DNA of 64,000 nucleotides from an uncultured beta proteobacterium (GTDB lineage: Bacteria; Pseudomonadota; Gammaproteobacteria; Burkholderiales; SG8-39), in assembly GCA_903859155.1 (NCBI GenBank), contig CAIOLO010000019.1:1-64000 (forward strand), in the 5' to 3' direction. A program made the position numbers and the translations under genes. The notes below the pieces were generated by a model that saw only the letters and a program-made list of their open reading frames with translations, had not been told where the DNA came from and ran no database searches. Below, piece by piece: positions 31,857-38,491 of this stretch. Each line of letters begins with the position of its first letter. The stretch's first letter is position 1.

Positions 31857-33254
31857 ATGGGCAAAGCGAAAGTGAAAGTGAAAGTGAAAGTTAAAGTGAA
31901 AGTGGAAGCCAAGAAAGCACCCCGCCGGTCGACGCGCGCGTCGCGCGCGTACAAGTTCGACCCTGCGGCGGAAACCATGCCGCTTGAGAAAATCCGCGCA
32001 CTGCAACTGCGACGGCTGCGGGCGAGCGTGAAAAGCGCCTACGAGAACGTGCCTTTTTACCGAAAACGGATGACGGCACTGGGCTTCGAGCCCGGCGACC
32101 TGAAACGGCTGGAGGATCTGGCCGCGCTGGAGTTCACGGTGAAGGCCGACATGGCAAGGAATTACCCGTTCGGTCTGCTCGCCAGGCCGCGTACCGAACT
32201 GGTGCGGCTGCACGCCTCTTCGGGCACCACCGGCAAACCGACGGTGGTGGGTTATACCGCGAAAGACATCGCCACCTGGTCCGACCTCATGGCACGATCG
32301 CTCGCCTGTGCCGGGGTGCGGCCTGGGGATGTGGTGCACAACGCCTACGGCTACGGCCTGTTCACCGGGGGGCTGGGCGCGCACTACGGCGCCGAACGGC
32401 TGGGCGCGACCGTCGTGCCGATGTCCGGCGGCGGGACCGAACGCCAGATCCTGCTCATCCAGGATTGCGGCGCGCGCGTGCTCGCGTGCACCCCGTCTTA
32501 TGCGCTTGCGATCGCCGAGGCTGCCGAACGAGAGGGCGTGGACCTTCGCAAGTCCAAGCTCGAGATCGGTACTTTCGGTGCCGAGCCCTGGAGCGAGGCG
32601 ATGCGGCGCGAAATCCAGGTGCGCCTGGGGCTGAAAGCGGTGGACCTCTACGGCCTGTCGGAAATCATGGGCCCGGGCGTCGCCTGCGAATGCGAGGAAG
32701 CGCAGGCGGGACTGCACGGCTGGGAGGATCATTTCCTGTTCGAGATCATCGACCCGGACAGTGGCAAACCGGTGGCCGAGGGCGAGGCGGGCGAGATGGT
32801 CATCACCACGCTCACCAAGGAGGCGCTGCCGATGATCCGCTACCGCACCCGCGACATCACGCGTCTGAGCCGGGAGCGCTGCGACTGCGGCCGCACGCAC
32901 GCCCGCATCATGCGCATCACCGGGCGCAATGACGACATGCTCATTATCCGCGGGGTCAACGTCTACCCCTCACAAGTCGAGGCGGCGCTGGTGGGCCTTC
33001 CCAACGTGTCGCCGCACTATCAGCTGGTGGTTGAGAGGCAGGGCACGCTCGATCATTTGACGGTGGAAGTCGAAGCGCTTCCCAGTGTGGCCTCGACTCC
33101 CGAATTGCGCAGCGCCGTGGGCGACTCGGTGCGCCATCACATCAAGTCGATGGTCGGCGTGACCGCCGATGTGGTGGTGAAGGAACCCGGGGAAATTCCG
33201 CGTTCCATGGGCAAGGCGGTGCGCGTGCGGGATCTGCGGCCGAAACTCCTGTAG
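31857..33254 (+). CDS. paaK: Phenylacetate-CoA ligase family protein
   Basis: Predicted 465-residue AMP-forming ligase that activates phenylacetate or a related aromatic acid. Motifs: LHASSGTTGKPTVVGYT, VDLYGLSEIMGPGVACEC, MIRYRTRDITRL and GRNDDMLIIRGVNVYPSQVE with a C-terminal domain of PaaK type. The first 25 residues are an unusual basic extension (KVKVKVKVKV...) encoded by a GAAAGT hexanucleotide repeat; typical PaaK starts near residue 30. The GAGG before 31857 supports use of this start. It is the last gene of the liv operon, 28 bp after livF, and shares the regulatory region with iorA, both fitting arylacetyl-CoA formation. Confidence 0.88.
   Translation: MGKAKVKVKVKVKVKVEAKKAPRRSTRASRAYKFDPAAETMPLEKIRALQLRRLRASVKSAYENVPFYRKRMTALGFEPGDLKRLEDLAALEFTVKADMARNYPFGLLARPRTELVRLHASSGTTGKPTVVGYTAKDIATWSDLMARSLACAGVRPGDVVHNAYGYGLFTGGLGAHYGAERLGATVVPMSGGGTERQILLIQDCGARVLACTPSYALAIAEAAEREGVDLRKSKLEIGTFGAEPWSEAMRREIQVRLGLKAVDLYGLSEIMGPGVACECEEAQAGLHGWEDHFLFEIIDPDSGKPVAEGEAGEMVITTLTKEALPMIRYRTRDITRLSRERCDCGRTHARIMRITGRNDDMLIIRGVNVYPSQVEAALVGLPNVSPHYQLVVERQGTLDHLTVEVEALPSVASTPELRSAVGDSVRHHIKSMVGVTADVVVKEPGEIPRSMGKAVRVRDLRPKLL
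31868..31909 (+). repeat. Hexanucleotide repeat GAAAGT at the paaK 5' end
   Basis: Seven units, four perfect (31868-31891) and three imperfect. It encodes alternating Lys-Val. As the unit is six bases, slippage changes length by two residues and never the frame. Confidence 0.9.
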
Positions 33255-33304
33255 GCGGGGGGGCTGGCCGCTGATGTGGCGGACCAGTGCTAATATATGA
33301 CCAT

Positions 33305-33320
33305 CTAAATGACTATTTAG
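33305..33320. promoter_or_regulatory. Palindrome upstream of the toxin-antitoxin pair
   Basis: CTAAAT-GACT-ATTTAG is a perfect 6-bp inverted repeat in an AT-rich stretch, 23 bp before the antitoxin ATG. It is a likely operator for autoregulation by the antitoxin-toxin complex, as is usual for such operons. Confidence 0.5.
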
Positions 33321-33343
33321 ACAGGAACTCTCGGGAGATAAAC

Positions 33344-33595
33344 ATGGGCGCCTACAGCATTGCCGAAGCCAAGGCTCATTTGAGCGCGTTGCTGGATCAG
33401 GTGGCGCGCGGTGAGGTGATCACACTGACCAAACGTGGCAAGCCGGTTGCACGCATCGTGCCCGCTGATCAGTTTCCCAGCAAGCCCAAGCTCGATCTGC
33501 GCGCCCTGGAACAATTCCGCTCCAAACTGCCCAGGTCCCCCATCAGTTCCGCGACGATGGTGCGAAAGATGCGCGATGAAGAGACGGGTTGGTGA
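33344..33595 (+). CDS. Antitoxin, Phd/YefM family
   Basis: Predicted 83-residue antitoxin. The start SIAEAKAHLSALLDQVARGE and VITLTKRGKPVARIVPAD is the Phd/YefM DNA-binding fold; the C-terminal part should wrap the toxin. GGGAG lies before the ATG at 33344. The stop overlaps the toxin start (GTGA), so the two are translationally coupled. It neutralises the PIN toxin and probably represses the operon. Confidence 0.9.
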   Translation: MGAYSIAEAKAHLSALLDQVARGEVITLTKRGKPVARIVPADQFPSKPKLDLRALEQFRSKLPRSPISSATMVRKMRDEETGW

Positions 33596-34023
33596 TCTAC
33601 GCGGATACCAATGTTCTGCTTTCGATGTTCTGCCCGGACAGTTTGTCCGCCGTGGCGGCGAAGTGGTATGCGAATAGCAGCGGACCGGTGTGCATCAGTG
33701 CATGGACGGTCATTGAATTCCGGGCGAACATCGGCTTGCGCGTGCGCAAAGGCTTGCTTTCGCGCCCCATCGGCTTGGCGGTAATGAAGCAATTCGATGC
33801 GGCAGCCATGGCCAATTTGCATTTGCTTGCGCCCGCGCAAGAGCATTTTCTTCAGGCAGGTGAGTGGTTGGCGAAAACGGAATGTGCCTTGCGCGCGGGC
33901 GATGCGCTTCACCTTGCCATAGCGTTCGGGCATCGCTGCGAACAATTTGTCAGTTTTGATCAGCCCCTGGGGGCCGCGGCGAAAAAGCTGGGCTTGCCTT
34001 TCCTGACACTGAAGACAAGATAA
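33592..34023 (+). CDS. PIN-domain toxin, VapC family
   Basis: Predicted 143-residue PIN ribonuclease. Acidic metal-binding residues are in YADTNVLLSMF, in WTVIEFRANIGL and in LRAGDALHLAIAF, with the last acidic site near VSFDQPL. It most likely cleaves tRNA or other RNA when released from the antitoxin. The GTG at 33592 overlaps the antitoxin stop by four bases and is preferred to the TTG at 33589. Confidence 0.9.
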   Translation: MIYADTNVLLSMFCPDSLSAVAAKWYANSSGPVCISAWTVIEFRANIGLRVRKGLLSRPIGLAVMKQFDAAAMANLHLLAPAQEHFLQAGEWLAKTECALRAGDALHLAIAFGHRCEQFVSFDQPLGAAAKKLGLPFLTLKTR

Positions 34024-34024
34024 T

Positions 34025-34163
34025 CGGGAGCACGCCGATCAACGTTGCGGGGAATGGCGTTGCGCATCAAGCGTTCGCTGGCGTTCTGGGTAATAAACCC
34101 CGCCTGCACGCCGCTGTTGAATACCATATCGAGAATGCCAATGGTCTTTTTATGTACGCCAAG
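34025..34163 (-). pseudogene. Possible tyrosine-recombinase fragment
   Basis: In the gap after the toxin gene, the minus strand is open for about 46 codons and reads KKTIGILDMVFNSGVQAGFI then TQNASERLMRNAIPRN. The pattern (T...L...F..GV..G.I..N..ERL) resembles the core-binding domain of phage-type integrases. There is no start and no catalytic domain. It could be the leftover of an element that carried the toxin-antitoxin pair. The assignment is weak. Confidence 0.3.
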
Positions 34164-34217
34164 TAATGCGATAGAAAAAATAATTTAACCAATTGGCGTT
34201 TTTGAAAGAGCGATGCG

Positions 34218-34664
34218 ATGATGAGTGATGCAACCAGCGTGAGCGAGCGCATGAAACGCCTCGCCGCGCGCGACCCCTTCCCGGCGAGCCTCGGCATCGA
34301 ATGCCTGGAGGGCGCGCCGGGGCGCGCGGTGGTGCGCATGCAGGTGGGCGAGCGCCACCTCAACCTCAACGGATCCTGCCATGGAGGCGCGATATTTTCT
34401 CTGGCCGACACGGCGTTCGGCCTGGCTTCGAACGCGTACGGAGTGGTGGCCGCCGGCATCGACGTGCACATCACCTACATCGCCGCCGCGAAATTAGGCG
34501 ACGTGCTGACCGCGACGGCAACCGAGGTTTCGCGCAATCGCAAGCTCGGCGTCTACAGAATCGATGTGAGCAATGCGGATAATGTTCTGATCGCCGGCTT
34601 CACCGGCACGGCGTACATCACCAGCCGGTCCAACGACGGCGCGGTCGCAGGCGGCCAGGAATAG
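34218..34664 (+). CDS. paaI: PaaI-family hotdog thioesterase
   Basis: Predicted 148-residue acyl-CoA thioesterase. The catalytic-loop signature LNLNGSCHGGAIFSLADTAFG is that of PaaI, which hydrolyses hydroxyphenylacetyl-CoA and related aryl-CoA esters to release trapped CoA. YGVVAAGIDVHITYIAAAKLGDVLTA continues the hotdog fold. ATG at 34218 or 34221. It lies alone between the toxin gene and the convergent UroD-like gene, but close to paaK, which supports a role in arylacetyl-CoA metabolism. Confidence 0.88.
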   Translation: MMSDATSVSERMKRLAARDPFPASLGIECLEGAPGRAVVRMQVGERHLNLNGSCHGGAIFSLADTAFGLASNAYGVVAAGIDVHITYIAAAKLGDVLTATATEVSRNRKLGVYRIDVSNADNVLIAGFTGTAYITSRSNDGAVAGGQE

Positions 34665-34685
34665 CGCCTGAGGTTAAAGGAATTT

Positions 34686-35933
34686 TCAAGCGCCATATTT
34701 TCGTGCCGCCGCGAACATGGTCCGCACGTTTTCCGGTTTGGATTCATCGGGGATCCCGATTGCGCCATCGAGCATGAAGCCGCCGTTGCGGCCAACCTTT
34801 TCGATGAGCATGCGGCAATAGGCATCCACTTCCTCCGGCGTGCCGGTGGTCAGGAGCGATGAGGGCACGTTGCCGCGCAAGCACACGGTATCGCCGAGAA
34901 CCTCCTTTGCGCGCACCAGGTCTGTGCGTTCGAACCAGTAAACAGCTTTTCCTCTCGGGATGTCGCCGATGACCTCGAGCCGCGTGCCGCAATCGCCCTC
35001 CCATAGCGGCACGGGAATGAGACCGGCATCGATAATTGCCAGCAGAACCTTGCGGAACGGCGGCCAGTACACGGTTTTGAACAGTTCCGGCGACATGAAG
35101 CCGTCGAAGCACCAATGGCAGGGGATGAATACGAATTTGCTCGGGCTGGCCTTGCCGATCTGGATCGCCTGCCGGGTGATGAAAATGGCAGCGCGATCCA
35201 TCGCCTCCAGCAGTTTGTCCCGGCGGCGGAACAGGTCCAGCATGATGCCGCGCGACCCGCGCAGGTAATCGCCGAAAAAATCGTAAGGCGAAATCGATAC
35301 CGCCCCGTGGGCGGGCGGGAAGCCCAGGCGCGCAGCCTCCTGCATGAATGCGATCGAGTGCTGCATGAGTTGCCGTGCTGCTTCCCCCGCTTTTTGCATG
35401 GCGGCAAATGCTTTCACCACACCGGGACTGGCGAACTGGCCCGCGGCCATCATGAGCCGCGTGTAATGAAGGGCAGGGAATTCCGGTAACTCCTCCAGGC
35501 CCTCGAACGCTCCACTGACGCGGGGCAGATATTTCGAGAGGAAGAAACCGGTGGGATCTAGCAGGTAGTCGTCGTACTCCTCCGGCTTCATGTATTCGCG
35601 GTCAAGGTACTGGTAGGAGGCATTGTCATCGACACCATGCCCAGGCCATTGCTGCTGCTTGTAGTCGAGGGCATCCTGGATCGGCCCGAGCAGCACCAGC
35701 TGATGCGGTGGCGCGTACAGATCAGGCTGCAACTCCAGCAGTAACCGCCGCGTTACCTCTGCCACGCGATCGTAGTCGTACATCGCGTCCCGGTATGTCA
35801 TTTTCCCTTCCCGGGCAAGCCAGAAGCGCGAGAAAAACACCGTCGGCACGCGGTCCGGCTGACGCAATTCGACCGCGTCCATCACGCGCTTCATGCGGGC
35901 GGCGAAAAGGCTCGCGCCATCGATCGATGTCAT
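34686..35933 (-). CDS. UroD/corrinoid methyltransferase superfamily protein
   Basis: Predicted 415-residue TIM-barrel protein resembling the uroporphyrinogen decarboxylase superfamily, which also includes the MtaA/CmuA-type methyltransferases. It opens MKRVMDAVELRQPDRVPTVF, as many uncharacterised UroD-like proteins do, and contains FIPCHWCFDGFMSPELFKTV and PLWEGDCGTRLEVIGDIPRG, whose Cys and His residues could bind zinc. It is unlikely to be the heme enzyme HemE. The ATG at 35933 follows GGAG. It is third in the minus-strand run IclR, RibK-HAD, UroD-like (27-bp gap). No corrinoid protein gene is seen in the window. Confidence 0.72.
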   Translation of the reverse strand: MTSIDGASLFAARMKRVMDAVELRQPDRVPTVFFSRFWLAREGKMTYRDAMYDYDRVAEVTRRLLLELQPDLYAPPHQLVLLGPIQDALDYKQQQWPGHGVDDNASYQYLDREYMKPEEYDDYLLDPTGFFLSKYLPRVSGAFEGLEELPEFPALHYTRLMMAAGQFASPGVVKAFAAMQKAGEAARQLMQHSIAFMQEAARLGFPPAHGAVSISPYDFFGDYLRGSRGIMLDLFRRRDKLLEAMDRAAIFITRQAIQIGKASPSKFVFIPCHWCFDGFMSPELFKTVYWPPFRKVLLAIIDAGLIPVPLWEGDCGTRLEVIGDIPRGKAVYWFERTDLVRAKEVLGDTVCLRGNVPSSLLTTGTPEEVDAYCRMLIEKVGRNGGFMLDGAIGIPDESKPENVRTMFAAARKYGA

Positions 35934-35960
35934 GCTGATTTCTCCAGTTTCAACCATTTT

Positions 35961-37013
35961 TCAAGCCGGCCGCACGATCTGCGGGAGGCTGGCGTGCGAC
36001 CAGATCAGGCGGTCGGGTTCGCACAGCGACAACTGTGCGCTGTCGGCGGCGCCGCTGAGCACGGCGACCGCATGCATGCCGGCTGAGCGGCTGGCCTGGA
36101 TGTCCACCTGCGTATCGCCGACGTAGGCAGCCTGACCGGCATCGATGTGCAATTTGGCGAGGCATTTCAGCAACCCTTCGGGGTCGGGTTTGCGCCGCGC
36201 GACGTCTTCACCGAGTACTACGGCATCGAAACGATCCAGAACGCCATCCTCGCGCAGCAGTTCGAGCACTTCAGCGCGGGCGCCACTGACGATGCCGAGC
36301 AGCATTCCCGACTGTTTCAGCGTGTCGAGAGTCTGCGCGAGTCCGGCGAATACCCTGGCGTGTTCACGAAGTATCTTCGGCCACGCGCGCGCGGCATGCG
36401 CGGACATCTGCCGCATCGCCGCTTCTCGCTTGGGAAAATCCTCCGGCAGCACCTGGTCCCAGAAGCGGCCATTACCGCCGAGAGAACTGCGCACCTGTTG
36501 CGCGCTGATTTCGACACCGAATGGAGCGCTTGCCAGGCGCGCCACTTCGAGATACGCACCGAGCGAGTCCACCATGGTGCCGTCGATGTCGAATATCACC
36601 GCCCTGGCCGGGTACGGTCGGCACAGCTCGACGCTGACCAGGCCTCCCTCGGCAAGCGCCAGGTGGCTGCGCACCGCAAGGGCGGCAACCAGCTCGAGTT
36701 TGTCATGCGGGTAGCCAGGCACCTGCGGAACCACCACGGCGGCCGGAATTCGAGAACCGATGCGCACCGGATAACAGCGGGCGCTGCAGAAGTCTGCTTC
36801 CCCGGGGGCGAGCGCGATGCCCGTGGTGCTGCACCAGTCGCGCCAGTTCTCCAGACTCGCGGAATCCTCGAGGCGCAGATTGACCGTGCCCGGATGCGGA
36901 TCTATCCCGGTCTTCTGGTGCAACTGGCGTCGCACCCATTCGATGCTGGTGAAGTCGGCAGCCTTGCCCAGGCCGGCGAAGAGGCTTCCTTCGATTAGCG
37001 ACATGGAGTCCAT
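35961..37013 (-). CDS. CTP-dependent riboflavin-kinase-like (DUF120) domain fused to HAD phosphatase
   Basis: Predicted 350-residue two-domain protein. The N-terminal half (about 8-130) matches the archaeal RibK/DUF120 fold: FTSIEWVRRQLHQKTGIDPH, PGTVNLRL, ARCYPVRI and VPGYPHDKLELVAALAVRSH. The second half is a HAD-IA phosphatase with AVIFDIDGTMVDS (nucleophile Asp), GIVSGAR, KPDPEGL and AYVGDTQVDI, all four motifs intact. RibK makes FMN from riboflavin and CTP; what the fused phosphatase does is unknown. Start 37013 or 37004. It follows the IclR gene by 37 bp. A link to flavin supply, perhaps for the prenyl-FMN enzyme UbiD, is inference. Confidence 0.75.
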   Translation of the reverse strand: MDSMSLIEGSLFAGLGKAADFTSIEWVRRQLHQKTGIDPHPGTVNLRLEDSASLENWRDWCSTTGIALAPGEADFCSARCYPVRIGSRIPAAVVVPQVPGYPHDKLELVAALAVRSHLALAEGGLVSVELCRPYPARAVIFDIDGTMVDSLGAYLEVARLASAPFGVEISAQQVRSSLGGNGRFWDQVLPEDFPKREAAMRQMSAHAARAWPKILREHARVFAGLAQTLDTLKQSGMLLGIVSGARAEVLELLREDGVLDRFDAVVLGEDVARRKPDPEGLLKCLAKLHIDAGQAAYVGDTQVDIQASRSAGMHAVAVLSGAADSAQLSLCEPDRLIWSHASLPQIVRPA

Positions 37014-37050
37014 GTTTAGTGCCGAGTGCTGGATCGGTGACGGTGTGCGC

Positions 37051-37881
37051 TCATGCCGCAATCCCCTGTGCAGGATTCGCGCGGTCGTCGCGATACCCGA
37101 TGCGCCGCGACACGCTCTCTGCGGTTTCGCGCAGCACCCGGGCCACCTTGCCCTGGGGTGAGGCATCGAAGCGGCGTGCGTCGCCGATTGCGGTGATGGC
37201 CAGCACCACCCGGCCGCGATGGTCGAACACCGGGGCGCTGATTGCATTGACCCCGGTGAGGAGGTCGCCCGAGACGCTCGCAAGACGCGCCCGCCGCACC
37301 TCGGCCAGCATGGCATCGATTTGCGTGCGCGAGCCCAGGTCGCCCGCCCGGGCGCTGCGCGTGCTTCGTTTGAGTTCCTGGTCGATGAACGGGTTCACCA
37401 TCTCGGGCGCAAGAAACGCGGCAAAGATGCGACCGCTCGCGGAGCTCAATACCGGGACGACCGAGCCCACGCGCACGTTGGTGGCAACCGGATGCGGTGC
37501 TTCTTCCCAGCGCACGAAGACCGGTCCCTGATTGCCCCAGACCGCCAGCACGACGGTCTCGTCCACGCGCTGGCACAGTTCTTCAAGCGCACCGCTGGCC
37601 ACGCGCACGTGATCGAGCCGCGCCAGGCAGGCGAGGGCGAGATCGAGGGCATACGGGCCGAGGTCGTAGCGTCCTCCGGTGCTCTCCTGCTCGACCAGCC
37701 CTTCTCGAGCGAGGCTCACCAGATAGCGGTGCGCCTTGGCCGCCGGCATGCGCGCGCTGGCGGCAAGGTCGCGAAGCATCATGGACTTTCCCGCATCCAC
37801 CAGCACCCGCAGCAATCCCAGCGCGACCTCCGCGGATTGCACGCCGCGCTGGCTTTTTACCGGTCTTTTCGCTTTGACCAT
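37051..37881 (-). CDS. IclR-family transcriptional regulator
   Basis: Predicted 276-residue regulator. The winged helix-turn-helix is at about 15-75 (SAEVALGLLRVLVD, LRDLAASARMPAAKAHRYLV, GLVEQ), followed by the effector-binding GAF-like domain with SSASGRIFAAFL and ISAPVFDHRGRVVLAITAIG. It heads the minus-strand run with RibK-HAD and the UroD-like gene and is divergent from the Fe-S/Mo-enzyme genes, so it probably controls one or both in response to an aromatic or organic acid. The ATG has GGAG in front and lies only 17 bp from a perfect FNR box. Confidence 0.9.
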   Translation of the reverse strand: MVKAKRPVKSQRGVQSAEVALGLLRVLVDAGKSMMLRDLAASARMPAAKAHRYLVSLAREGLVEQESTGGRYDLGPYALDLALACLARLDHVRVASGALEELCQRVDETVVLAVWGNQGPVFVRWEEAPHPVATNVRVGSVVPVLSSASGRIFAAFLAPEMVNPFIDQELKRSTRSARAGDLGSRTQIDAMLAEVRRARLASVSGDLLTGVNAISAPVFDHRGRVVLAITAIGDARRFDASPQGKVARVLRETAESVSRRIGYRDDRANPAQGIAA

Positions 37882-37898
37882 GACTGGCTATCTCCGCT

Positions 37899-37912
37899 TT
37901 GATCCTGATCAA
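37899..37912. promoter_or_regulatory. Perfect FNR/ANR box
   Basis: TTGAT-CCTG-ATCAA in the 150-bp gap between the IclR gene and the Fe-S protein gene. It is 119 bp before the Fe-S ATG, suitable for activation of the Mo/W-enzyme operon under low oxygen, and close enough to the IclR start to interfere with that transcript. Confidence 0.72.
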
Positions 37913-38031
37913 GAAAGTGTTTAATAAACCGCGGTTACGAAATTGACAATCAAGTTACGTATATTGTAACTTGCATCGTCCCGCCGCGGAGTCGCTGCGG
38001 GCGAAAGTTATCCTGACAGGAGGAGAAACCG

Positions 38032-38370
38032 ATGTCGAGAAAAGGCTTGCTGATCGATTACGACCAGTGCTCCGGATGCCATAGCTGCGCCGTGGCCTGC
38101 AAGCAGGAGCACAAGTACCCAGAAGGCAAGTGGGGCATCAAGGTCGAGGAGAAGGTTTTCGTCGATCCCAAGCGGCCCAACAGCAGCGTGCGCATCGACT
38201 ACATTCCGTTTCCGACGGAGTATTGCGATCTGTGCGCCGCACGCGCCAAGCGAGGCGAGCGGCCCGCTTGCGTGAAAGCCTGCCAGTCCTGGTGCATGTA
38301 CCAGGGCACGCTGGCGGAGATGACGGTACTGATGGAAAAAATGCCGCGCGCAGTGCTGTATTCGCGCTGA
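38032..38370 (+). CDS. Small 2x[4Fe-4S] electron-transfer subunit
   Basis: Predicted 112-residue iron-sulfur protein. The first cluster motif is CSGCHSCAVAC, the second pair CDLC with CVKAC after ten residues, giving eight cysteines as in a shortened DmsB/NrfC-type subunit. A good ribosome site (AGGAGGA region) precedes the ATG. It lies 121 bp before the Mo/W oxidoreductase gene and should carry electrons to or from it. There is no membrane anchor gene and no signal peptide, so the complex is probably cytoplasmic. Confidence 0.88.
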   Translation: MSRKGLLIDYDQCSGCHSCAVACKQEHKYPEGKWGIKVEEKVFVDPKRPNSSVRIDYIPFPTEYCDLCAARAKRGERPACVKACQSWCMYQGTLAEMTVLMEKMPRAVLYSR

Positions 38371-38491
38371 TCGACCCGGGGCTTGCGTTGAGCTGACGGG
38401 TGGGCGGGTGTAATGCCCGCACAGATATACACATGGGCCGCTGGCTGGCCGGCACGCGCGAATGATCGCGCAAACGATTGAGGAGCGGGAA

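Noticed and set aside
34686-35933. hemE (uroporphyrinogen decarboxylase)
   Set aside because: Length, the divergent N-terminus and catabolic gene context fit the uncharacterised UroD-like superfamily rather than the heme enzyme.
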